Assembly: GCA_001839685.1 (NCBI GenBank)
Contig: MLAK01001066.1
Span: 10,537-35,791 of the forward strand
Direction of reading: 5' to 3'
From: Tritrichomonas foetus
Taxonomy: Eukaryota; Parabasalia; Tritrichomonadida; Tritrichomonadidae
DNA length: 25,255 nt
The stretch's first letter is position 1, and the number at the start of each line of letters is the position of its first letter. A model generated the notes under the pieces. The model saw nothing but the letters and a program-made list of their open reading frames with translations. It did not search any database and had not been told where the DNA came from. Positions 8,601 through 18,200 of the stretch are shown one piece after another. The translations under genes and the position numbers were made by a program.

Positions 8601-11600
8601 CTTTATGTTGTTTAACATATGACTTAAATAGAGAATCTTGACTAGTACCGTTATTTAATGATGGTATTTGATCTTCATTAATTGGATTATGAATTAAATT
8701 CATAATTAACTGAGGTACTGTTTGTTGTTGAGTAATTTGTTTTCCATTTTCATCAGTGAGTCTAATGACCTTGGTGGTTAAACCCAAATTGCATGGAATT
8801 CCAATATAGTTTTTCAATGGAATGGTAAGTTTTGTTGTTTGGTAAATCATTCCTTCGACTGAAAATGAAGCATCAGGCGCTGTTAAAGTAACACTTGAAA
8901 CTAAATCAACAACAATTGGTGAATAAAAAGTTGGTATTTGTGTTGATTGATGTTTAGGTGATTGTGGTTCAGTTCCATCCGGTGTTTTCATAATTAAGCG
9001 TGGGCGGCATGGCATTAATGTCAGTCTGGCCATTTCTGCTTTGATTGTTCTAGCATTAAATTGAACTGGGAAATCAGCGGTTCCATTTAGTCCAATTGTA
9101 ATCGAATCACTAGTCATTGAAAAGTTAGAACTTCCTTCAAGTGAAGCTTTATAAGTAATTTCTGTTTTAGATGGATTTGTGACATTTACATTTCTGGTAA
9201 TGGTTTTATGTAATGTTGTGGTGTATTCAATTGTAGTGACTGGTAAGAAGCGTGGCAAATTTTCAAATAAGTAAGCTGTAATTAAACAGAGCATTGTCAT
9301 TGAACCGTCAACAATTTCGTTTGCACGTGGACAAAATCCAAGTTTGAGATTTTTCATTGCATTCATAACTTCTATTGCATTTAATTCTTTCTGATGTTTA
9401 TCAGATGGATCATCAACAGGAGAACCATGGAATATTGATGTATGATCTTTAATAAGAGATGAAAATGCAATTGAGTCAGATAAATCAGCATAATTAATTA
9501 TAGTTTTCTGTAAATCATTCATTATTTTGCAGTGATGAATCGAAATCCATTTTAATAAAATTCCTTCACTAATGCTGTATACATTAGAATTTGATATACT
9601 TTTAGTTGGCCGGTTAATTTCAGCCATTAGTTCATTGGATGTTGAAAAACGAGCTGATGCTTGCTGAAGTTGCTTTATTGTATCTGAAACGCCAGGTGTT
9701 TGGCTGAGTCTTTCTGGATCAATTTTATTAATTACAAAAAGTTTAACTATTTGCATAATAAGAATCATCCAGCTTTCATTTGATAAGTTTGTGTAGACCC
9801 CTTCAAGTATCTTCATTCTACTTAAAATTGCATCAGAAAATGATTTTGAAGAAGTGAATTCTCCAAGAATTTTTTGATCAAAAGTTGACATCTCAGGAGC
9901 ATTGAATCTATCAATTCCAAGTAATTGTTTCATTACTTTAGTTCTCATTATTGATAGAAAATCTGCTCTTGTGAGTAAATATTCTGGTTTAACATGTGCT
10001 ACCAAAGCACCAAGTGACTGTAAACCTTTAAGTAATCTATTCATTAATTCTTTTCTTTTTAAGACTGGATCATTAATCGAAGAATCGCCACGATCGCTCT
10101 CCATAGGTATCTTTTTACCTCCCATCAAATTAGAAACTAATTCATGTAATAATGCTCCATCATTTCTAATGAAATCATTTGGAAAGTCTGAAAGTTGAGT
10201 ATTTAAAACTATTGCATTGAGATATCTCTTAATAAATTCTAACACTCTTTTATTATATGAAGGTGACCAATGTGCTCCTTTTAACATGATGAAATCGGAT
10301 ACAGAATTGAATCTAGCTGTTAATTCTGTTGGCTTTGTTATTGATTTTGGAACTTCTGCAAGAATTGGCTTTCCACCACCAGCTTTTAGCTTTAAAGGTG
10401 TTGAATTTAGTAATGGATATAATGTAAAGATGGAATTATCAGTTGTACACGTTACTGAAAAAGTTGTGGCTTGTCCAGCATCATTTACTAAAGCAATCAT
10501 TGTTGAAAAGCTCATTGGCTTATTTGAACTAAATGTTAATTCAATTGGAAGTTGAATAGTTGTATGTTGCAGCAAATTACCTTCAGGGAAGGTGATAGAA
10601 AGAGGGAAGCTTGCATTATCAACTGGCATTTTAACTTCTAGTGTTGTTTCAATAAAAGCATCATTCAAAACATATATAGTAGCTTGACTTTTAACACCAA
10701 TTGGAACAATGGGTAAAGTAATAGAGTTTGTTGATACTCTAAAGAGGACTTTAGATCCAACACCAACTAGCTGAACATTACCGATAATGTTTTCATCATT
10801 TTTATCGGTTTTAACATATATCGGCAAATGAATATTGTATGGTATTTCTGCTTGGGGAGTAAAACTAATATGAATAGTTTGATTTTGAGCAAATTCAATT
10901 GATCCAGATGATGGTTCAATCGTAAATACAGCTGGATCATTACAGAGCTTATTAGATGCGTCAAATCTCCAAGGCAAAACTCCTGTAAAGTCATTATGTA
11001 AAGTAATTTGTCTAACAACACTCCTACTGTGAGGGTTGGATGGGTTATAAATTGGAGCAACGCCAAAATCAACCGCTGTAATTGATAGAGATAATGGTGC
11101 TTTAATTGCTTCAGCAGAAACAATTGGTTGAAGATGAAATGATGATGATGTCATAATGTTCATCATTGTTATGGGAAGTTCAAATGAATGGTCATTCACC
11201 TCATGTGGTCTGAAAATCAAATCGAATGTTACTGAAGAATTCTCAATAATATATATTTTATATACCATTCCACTTTTTCCATTTGAATCGACTTCATCGC
11301 CTGCCAAAATTGAACTCGTCGAATTACTCGAAGATATCTCATGTTTTTTATTCTCATTATTAGAGTCATTTTCAGTGTTGTTTGGACTTCCATTTTCGTT
11401 TTCATTAGGATTATTTAATGTGGAATTTAAATTACTCATTTGGGATTTCGTAACAAATATTGGATTAGTGACAAGAGCAATTGAGTTCATTTTTTCATTT
11501 CCTCCACTATCATTTAATTCTGATGAATATTCAATTCGAAATTCAGGATGACTTGTCAAATCTAAGAATAAAATCGCTGGAATTGCGCCAACATTATTAA

Positions 11601-14502
11601 TTGTTGCTTCCATTGAAGCAGATGATCCAACAAACAATCGACCAAATTCGAATTCGGTTCTTGACATTTGTACTTTTGGCAATTCAGACTGACCAATAAC
11701 ATTAAAAGTAATTGGATTAGCTCCAGCAATGTTGACTGTTACAGGAATATCAAATGCATATGCACGTGCAGATTTATAATTTAACTGGAAAGTAAGTTGA
11801 TCTCTTGCTGCAATTCTTCCATTTGATGGCGATACTTTAAGCTCATTCATACAATCATGGCTAATAGAAAAGATAGCATTATCATCACCATTATTTTTGA
11901 TACGAATTTGTTGAGTTTTTTGGATTCCGATTGGAATCAGTCCAAAGTTAATCACCTTTTTACTGACAACACATTTTGGAATTCCAACATCACCAATGCA
12001 TTTTAATGCACGAGATGGGCCACCAACAACATTCATGATCAAGGTTACCTCATCATGTGGATGGTTAGTAGGTTTATAAGATATTTCCAAAGTTACAGTT
12101 TTATTCGCATCAATAACACCACTGTTATCAGAGAGTGAAAACATAGTATTCATCCCAGTAAAGGAATATTGAGCCTGGCCATTGCTTTTATTAACAAGGT
12201 TTACAAATTCTTTTATTACTGGGTGAATTGAATCAGGTGAAAATCTAAATTCCACGACATTTCTGGAAAGTTGAACATCAATTGGTACGACAGAAGCCGA
12301 AATATTAACTGGATAACTATGATGACCATTTACCGTGTATTGTATAGGCTTATTAAATGAGATAGGCTTTTTAGAACAGAATTTAATATCAAATCCAGCA
12401 GTTTGATGTGGTCCAATTACTTGAGATGATGGATTTGATGATGTGAGTTCTTCAAATTCATAATGAATAGAAACCAGCACAGATTGTTGTAAATTATTTA
12501 CAATGGTGAAAGACTTTATCATTGTGGAAAAAACACTACTTTGTCCAAAATTAATAGTTTGATGCGATGCGACAACTTGAAGCTGCTGGGCAGGTGTTAA
12601 AGGCCTACTACATTCGGCAACTTCTTGTGGAGTTGTTGGTTTAGATTTAAACTTCTTTTTAACAGTAACATTATCATCTGAATGGAATTTTCTTCTATTA
12701 TGTAAAGATGAATTATTGTATTGGCCATTTTCAGTATCAACTTCTAAGCCAAATTTCTCTGGGTGAGCTACGAAAAGAGGAGTTGTTTTTTTGATTACTT
12801 TAGGATCAGGCGGAACTAATCCTTCACCTTTTGGTATTCCGAAATCATATTCATTTCCAATACTTGCATTTAAATGAGTCATTTCATTTTCAACAGCTTC
12901 TTTTAAATCTTCATCGTTATATTGTCCAACAGTTCGACTAAGCATTGTAATGGCATTTTTCTTTGCTCTTGCTCTAATTGCAGCCATTGAAGTTTTCACT
13001 TCTCTACGAGCAGCACTTTCTTTTATATACCCATCATAAGTAGAACGAAGCTTATTGTATCTACTTAAATCTTCAACACCCATTCCATATTTTCCAGGAT
13101 GATTTATTGAATATTTCGCTTTTTCATCTGTTTCATAAATTGGAACCCGCTTAAAAGGCTTATCACTTGGATCGCCACAAGTACCAATTAAATTAATGTG
13201 CTTATTAAATAACTTATCATTAAATGAAACAAAAGTTTTTGCATCAAAAATTCCCAAATTTTTCGGAAAGAAAGATATTTTCACGTTCTTTCCATTTCCG
13301 GGTTCGATTGTACCATCCATTGGTACAAATCGATATTGAGCAAGTGGTCTGACATGATAATGCGTTGCTAGATAATTTGATTCATTTTTAATTGTCAAAG
13401 TTTTATCTACTTTTTGATTCACATTAACTGTGCCGAAATCAAAATCAACGGAAGAAAAAGAAACCAAATGTTTCACTCCTTTTCCTGAAAGTTGTAAATC
13501 GATTTTTTGACCAGTTTCTACAATTTCTATTGAAGCATATTGATTAAATGAATTTTCTATATCTTCAATCTGTTGAGTATCATCAGGAGGTGTAAAAATA
13601 AAATTAATTGTTGCAGTTTCATAACTATTCAATAATCCTTCTGTTGGTGTTGCAGAAAAAATTGGTGTTTCTGAATCATCACTTTGTTTCTCTGTTAAAG
13701 CAACACTTGTATTACCAGATTTCGGTGTTGTTATTGGTGTATCTTGTGGTGGCAAAACAACAAAAGATCGTTTGTACATTCCATGATTTCTTATTGTTGT
13801 TTTAATTACGCGTTTTTGACCAGTAAAAATCGTTCGAAAATCCAATTCATTAATTTCTTTTCCATCAATTTCAAGAGAAATCGAATTTTGAACTATTGTT
13901 GCATTAATAAAAACTTGTTGTGGTTTTTCAAGAGAATCTTTGGAATTAACACTTATTGATGTATTAAAATCACCACAATTTGAATTTTTCAGTGTGCAAG
14001 AAATTTCCATTGATTTTCCAGGGGTTAAACTACCTTTTTGTGGAAACATAGTAATAGATTCATCTTCACATGACAAATCAAATTCACCTTCATTCATTCC
14101 AAGATTTGTTAATGAGAAAACAAATTTAAATTGGGTATTCACGCCAACTGGTCCCAAATTTAATGTTTGTGTTTCTGCAATTATTTTTGATGATGCTGGT
14201 GTTGCAATGACTGGTATTGAAATTGTTGCACTTTGGCTTTGACATGTCAATTCTGATTGAAATAATTTTGAGACGCCGCCTTTGAATTTCAACACAATAT
14301 TCGCTTCTAATCCAGGTGGAATTGTTATCGTTCCCGCATTTGAAAGATTGAATGGAGTTTTTGGTGGTAATGAAAATCGAACTCGTTCTGTCTTTTTGCC
14401 GATATTTGTTACCCAAACTTCGATGGAATCTGAATCGCCTGCAACAAGTTCGTGAAAATATACGCAATCAGGGACAACTTGAAGCGAGCCGCTAGTTTTC
14501 AT
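5641..14502 (-). CDS. CFAP47: CFAP47-like giant cilia/flagella-associated protein
   Basis: This 2953-residue protein has no introns. Serial immunoglobulin-like modules of the ASH/MSP type run from residue 5 to about 440, each with the pattern of a strand ending in F/L-x-F-G, then TLTIKN and FxP...F. A charged helical linker (about 440-620) follows, then more modules to about 1400. Two calponin-homology-like units sit in the middle: residues 1418-1540 (DGALLHELV, then KPEYLLTRADFLSIM) and 1645-1752 (LLKWISIHH, DLSDSIAFSSLI, EIVDGSMTMLCLI). Further Ig-like modules continue to about 2890, and the tail is basic. ASH arrays interrupted by a central CH region in a protein of about 3000 residues are typical of CFAP47 (human protein about 3190 residues), a flagellar central-apparatus protein needed for sperm motility. 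HYDIN is the main alternative but is larger and its CH region lies elsewhere. The stop is TAA. A trichomonad with several flagella would use it in the axoneme. Confidence 0.85.
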   Translation of the reverse strand: MKTSGSLQVVPDCVYFHELVAGDSDSIEVWVTNIGKKTERVRFSLPPKTPFNLSNAGTITIPPGLEANIVLKFKGGVSKLFQSELTCQSQSATISIPVIATPASSKIIAETQTLNLGPVGVNTQFKFVFSLTNLGMNEGEFDLSCEDESITMFPQKGSLTPGKSMEISCTLKNSNCGDFNTSISVNSKDSLEKPQQVFINATIVQNSISLEIDGKEINELDFRTIFTGQKRVIKTTIRNHGMYKRSFVVLPPQDTPITTPKSGNTSVALTEKQSDDSETPIFSATPTEGLLNSYETATINFIFTPPDDTQQIEDIENSFNQYASIEIVETGQKIDLQLSGKGVKHLVSFSSVDFDFGTVNVNQKVDKTLTIKNESNYLATHYHVRPLAQYRFVPMDGTIEPGNGKNVKISFFPKNLGIFDAKTFVSFNDKLFNKHINLIGTCGDPSDKPFKRVPIYETDEKAKYSINHPGKYGMGVEDLSRYNKLRSTYDGYIKESAARREVKTSMAAIRARAKKNAITMLSRTVGQYNDEDLKEAVENEMTHLNASIGNEYDFGIPKGEGLVPPDPKVIKKTTPLFVAHPEKFGLEVDTENGQYNNSSLHNRRKFHSDDNVTVKKKFKSKPTTPQEVAECSRPLTPAQQLQVVASHQTINFGQSSVFSTMIKSFTIVNNLQQSVLVSIHYEFEELTSSNPSSQVIGPHQTAGFDIKFCSKKPISFNKPIQYTVNGHHSYPVNISASVVPIDVQLSRNVVEFRFSPDSIHPVIKEFVNLVNKSNGQAQYSFTGMNTMFSLSDNSGVIDANKTVTLEISYKPTNHPHDEVTLIMNVVGGPSRALKCIGDVGIPKCVVSKKVINFGLIPIGIQKTQQIRIKNNGDDNAIFSISHDCMNELKVSPSNGRIAARDQLTFQLNYKSARAYAFDIPVTVNIAGANPITFNVIGQSELPKVQMSRTEFEFGRLFVGSSASMEATINNVGAIPAILFLDLTSHPEFRIEYSSELNDSGGNEKMNSIALVTNPIFVTKSQMSNLNSTLNNPNENENGSPNNTENDSNNENKKHEISSSNSTSSILAGDEVDSNGKSGMVYKIYIIENSSVTFDLIFRPHEVNDHSFELPITMMNIMTSSSFHLQPIVSAEAIKAPLSLSITAVDFGVAPIYNPSNPHSRSVVRQITLHNDFTGVLPWRFDASNKLCNDPAVFTIEPSSGSIEFAQNQTIHISFTPQAEIPYNIHLPIYVKTDKNDENIIGNVQLVGVGSKVLFRVSTNSITLPIVPIGVKSQATIYVLNDAFIETTLEVKMPVDNASFPLSITFPEGNLLQHTTIQLPIELTFSSNKPMSFSTMIALVNDAGQATTFSVTCTTDNSIFTLYPLLNSTPLKLKAGGGKPILAEVPKSITKPTELTARFNSVSDFIMLKGAHWSPSYNKRVLEFIKRYLNAIVLNTQLSDFPNDFIRNDGALLHELVSNLMGGKKIPMESDRGDSSINDPVLKRKELMNRLLKGLQSLGALVAHVKPEYLLTRADFLSIMRTKVMKQLLGIDRFNAPEMSTFDQKILGEFTSSKSFSDAILSRMKILEGVYTNLSNESWMILIMQIVKLFVINKIDPERLSQTPGVSDTIKQLQQASARFSTSNELMAEINRPTKSISNSNVYSISEGILLKWISIHHCKIMNDLQKTIINYADLSDSIAFSSLIKDHTSIFHGSPVDDPSDKHQKELNAIEVMNAMKNLKLGFCPRANEIVDGSMTMLCLITAYLFENLPRFLPVTTIEYTTTLHKTITRNVNVTNPSKTEITYKASLEGSSNFSMTSDSITIGLNGTADFPVQFNARTIKAEMARLTLMPCRPRLIMKTPDGTEPQSPKHQSTQIPTFYSPIVVDLVSSVTLTAPDASFSVEGMIYQTTKLTIPLKNYIGIPCNLGLTTKVIRLTDENGKQITQQQTVPQLIMNLIHNPINEDQIPSLNNGTSQDSLFKSYVKQHKAFIFSDNEIEFNSANSECTIELEFVPIRIGTFRCIVLFSSDQAGEFAIDIVAKSVLPQAIELVNGKIKIEANKKFSYNVPIDMQNANLIKALAYSIEKIACTSNACSERKFKDMLTRRTHECELLYKQSFSSQKFTIFNSSPQFFEIPDNVVIYKQAMIDSMAKNSGIKTNMLPVSFKPSKAGNYPCRIALVSPFDVRLFTINAIGLSATKELTLEFNTVSGRSMKQDVPFHNPSNEPWNFKITVTGDSSFSAPPRITVKPNSTIMLPVTYQPNKIGCFSGDLTVMNLNKESTVIYHMTAQVDEPPAEEKFVINCQARQKTTNSIKVKSSSIKNGKINVTTTIPIITYNSDYEFVNGELRPDFQYQIYAPRSGLAAGTITFTDPITKNFVWYILEIHVDSPAPEQTISVSTSARKCVTVNIPIANPKNQQAQFSVVLSDDDLFGDKVFFAPPNSTTNYQLVVSPLKEMKRMSSVYFYSEEDGEFWYSIKIDAEKAPDNSIAPLSSPIGKFASTFITLENPLEKIVSFRTENDNMTSFHIVSKRVIQLTSHEKKRIEVRYIPSSVGQKETASISFKSNEMGDWVYKLSGVGKPPQPLSPIIITSMIGSTNSAMVLFNNPFPYPSRFIVSLSTSEEEEVFKFLIKRKVFSLSCFGEEFQIPFTFTPSNSGQYKAHIIVASLGPTRNGASTNKQINKNSNEKENDVPTIRWVYPIIGDSLVNEIPNIRTIRTKAQLGIDEVMIFTLTGENEIFNPSEYAIDLSIPQNCEFVRGALDIRPVSVDRHENSLDLKVSIKFLPMRPLNTVAKMTVKNPLGQEWHFQLELKVDRGKPQGTIVVESLLNKVGYAKCSVPSIFRAQTPFHTYFVQGSASEFKVDSDRGFLFPSMNEYTEVPITIIFEPKMYGKVLKGLLVIDTIDAQFLFEVIGKTPEYVPPIVHGDSSRLGSHITPEEFRKSQAIIKKKRNVIKDNIENAKIAKPKVSTSTISFR

Positions 14503-15217
14503 TTTTTGAAACTCGTTTTTTGGTTTGTGTAAAACTTTTTGATCATATCTTTAGAAATATTCAATAGTGTTAACAATATTATTGTGTAATTACCTGGCCT
14601 TTAATTGACTTGGATTTTTGAAAAAGTTAATATTACTGTTTTCTGAATTTTCAAGATCTTTTCACAATCTTGCGGCCGATAGGTTTACAATTTTCCACTA
14701 ATGGCGAATTTTTAAGGCTATTGGATTTGATTGAGAAGGAGTTTTGCGCGAGTAATTAGAATAGAATGTTTATTGGAACATTATGTAATACATATTTAAG
14801 CACAATTATTTTTGTTGATAGTATGCTTGCCCAAGTTATTTAATAATATTTTTATCTTATTTATGATAGTTTCATGTTCATTTAGGTCCATTTTAGTCAA
14901 ATATATATCATCTGCTATTTCAAATTGGTCATTTTCACGTGAATGATATGCCTATTTTTTCCTTTGGCTTCCAAAACGAAGAAGACTAGCGTATCTGAAG
15001 TTTTCACAAATTCTTTCTTCTTGATATTTGAGTTCTTCTATAAAAGACAAATCAAGCAATTAACAAATCAAGTAATGACCTTTATAATTATATTATGATC
15101 TTCAAATTTTCACGATTCGAAGGAATTTTTTGTTTTGTTTGTGTTGGAATGTTCATGGAAAAATAAGAAAAAAGAAGATAAACGAATGAACATTTTTTTA
15201 CATTACAAATAACAAAA
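14503..15217. other. Spacer between two giant minus-strand genes
   Basis: These 715 bases hold the promoter of the CFAP47-like gene and the 3' region of the BEACH-family gene. I see no credible gene. A 34-codon open stretch on the minus strand at 14651-14755 reads like protein but lacks a start. The bases just before the CFAP47 ATG read TTTCAAAAA, which does not match the trichomonad initiator well. Confidence 0.5.
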
Positions 15218-18200
15218 TTATATACAATCTTTGCAAAGATTGGATTTTTCAATACATTCTGTGCAAATTGCTCTTTTACATGAAAAACAAAATAAACTTG
15301 CTTTTTGACCACAAATTGGACAATTTGAATTGTTTTCCAAATCCTTAATTTCAGGTCTTTCAGAATTTTTGTGAGTCCAAAGGCAAGCACGATCACATAT
15401 ATCTAAAGTAACAAAATAATAAATTTGTGGATGGAAAAATATTTTCGTGATTTTCGAATTGTGGCATTTTCCAAGCAATTTTACATTAATTGGAACTAAT
15501 TGCTCTTTTCCTGATTCATTTTCTCTGTGATTTAATTCATTAGAATGATTTAACTCATTTTCAGGTGTTAATTCAGGGGAAATAATAGATACAGATCCAT
15601 CATTAAAACCACAAATGGCACAACGCTTATTTATTGAAAGAGGTTGAGGAACAACAGAAAATGATGATAAATTTTTATCGAATTTTGTTTGTGCGAAAAG
15701 CTCGCCATTTATTCCATAGACAAAACAAGAATTTAATTGGTCACAAAGCCAAAAAGTTCCACTTTCATCATCAGATTGTGCAAAACAAATTTCATTTTCG
15801 AAATTTATTGTATAATGATTCATTTCATTCGAATTTCGATAAAATGGCCAAATAGTAAATACTTTCCCGGAAAATGTTCCTGCAAGTAAATCGTTTCCAT
15901 TTAACACTGTTTGTTGCCTATTTTCAAATGATATTTCTCGAACAAATTCGAACTTAAATGGCAATTTTTTATCGTATAGAATTCTATAAATATGCGTGAT
16001 TCCATTATCAAAATCGACAGAAAAGAACAAATTGTTTTGTGAAATATAAATTGAACTTGCTCTTCCAAAAATCTTAGAGTGCATTTCAAAAATTCTTTTC
16101 TTTGATTGATAATGAACTAATTGGATCATTAAATCACCTTTATCAACAATTATAAATAATGGATATTGTGAAGAAACTCGAATAGTCAAAGGTGGAAGAT
16201 TATTAATAAACGAATTTTGATCTAATATGAGCCACTGTGGCCATGTTTCTCCAATATTTTGATATAAAATATCGGAATCAAATGATATCTTACTTTGTAA
16301 AAATTGTAGATTCCTTTCAGTCATTAAATTATCTAAATTTTGATTAGATTTGTGGAAGAATTCTAGAATCACTGAATCATTTTCTGGATTTTCAAATGAA
16401 TTAGAAAATGGTGTTTGTCCCATAATTAAGTGTCCTGATAAATTAGCAGCAAGTGTTTCTGAAATTGGTGATGTAACACCAAAAATTGTTAGATTTTTAG
16501 GAGGTAAGAATAAAAACTTTCTCATATCATTATAATCATGCTTATTCAATATATTAGCACCAATAATGAATTCTGATGAAGAAATTTTAGTTTCACTCCA
16601 ATGATTGTACAAAGTTTTGGAATTAAAAATTATTGTGTGAAAATCAAATGAACTTAGATTTTGATAATCTATTTTATTTATTAATTCAGAACCATACTCA
16701 TCAATGTTATCAAGTGTAAAAATTCCATTTTTCAAAGTCCAAAATGTAAAGCATGCATTATTTTTTTGATAGAAATATAGTATTGAATTAATTGGTATTT
16801 TTAAAACAATTCTTCGTTCATATAATTTAAAACTTCCCCAGAATCCATTTAGTGAATCTCTCACAAATGACGCAACAACATCAGAATTAATTGGCTCATT
16901 TTTGGAATTTGATGCTATTGAGCAATAAGGAATTACTCTGATATTTTTTTTAGATAATGAACATATTGAGGGAATAGTGTGATTCAATCTTTTGAGTTTA
17001 CAATCAAAAAAATATTGTTTAGAAAATTTAGTAAATGAGTGAACAGTTGTCGAATATAATTTATTCTCTTCTATAATTTTAATTGCTTGATGATCATCCT
17101 TAACTAGCAAGGGTGTAAATATTCTTGGTATTGAAAGTGGATAAGAAAAAGGTAATAATTGCTTTTGGTAATGGTTTTGATTTGCTTGAAATGATTTTAG
17201 CAGGTAAAGCAAATTATTATTGGGGTCTTGGAAATCATCTATTACTTTATAATGTTCATTTAGTGATTCACATGAGCTTAATTGTCTTCTACGTGCTGCA
17301 AAATAAACTAATGAATATAATCTAGAATTCTCGATAATATCATTCATCATGAGCGAAAAAACTTCATTTTTAGCATTTGTGATTATTTTCTTTTTAGATT
17401 TCAAGGAATTGATTTCTTTGTTCCATTTATATAATAAATTCTTATCAGTAGAAATCACATGGTTTTGAATTGAAATCAAAATTTCATCTTTTGGATTAAT
17501 TATTATATTTTCAACAAAAGCATTGAAAAATTGGTCAAATTGATTATAACATTTATGTGAAGTCTTAAGGAAAAATCGTAAATAAAAATCAACTCGATTT
17601 GTAATTTTCACAATATGAGCGAATATAAAAACATGCTGTTGAAGAACTTCATATAATGAGTGAATGTTTTGTCCTTCAAACGATGAAAATAAGTCGCATA
17701 AAAGAGTGTTTATATTAGTACAACTTTTTTTAAAATGACTGTTATCCCTTTCATAAATCACACGATAAATTAAAAAGATGTCTGATAAAACAGATGATAA
17801 ATGTTGCTTCAAAAATCCAAAGTGATTTAATTCATGAAGAATAAGTTCTAAATATGTTAGTGGTAGAGTTGGTGAATACTCTTGTGAAATATTAGTTAAT
17901 AGAGTATGCAGGAATTCAGAAATAAAAATACTATAGATTTTTTTATTGGCAATGAAAGGAACGACTAAAAAAGGAATAAATAATTGTAGAAAGTTATTAT
18001 CAGTTGATCCCAATAAAACTTTGATTATAAGCATAGTAATATTAGAACTGTGAATAAAATATATAAACTTTTCTTTATGGGTAGGATCCTCCTGCTGAAT
18101 GTCACTATTTTTTGATTCTTCAGTTATAAACTTAAGTGGTAAATCCGCGGCCAATAAAACCTTTTTATAAACATAATTAAAAAAGTGTCGGGAATCAGGA

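Noticed and set aside
10217..10555. 112-codon plus-strand frame inside the CFAP47-like gene
   Set aside because: Antisense shadow of a clearly coding frame; the minus strand carries the recognisable domains.
14651..14755. 34-codon minus-strand open stretch with protein-like composition
   Set aside because: It has no start codon, is short, and resembles no family I recognise. Chance is adequate.
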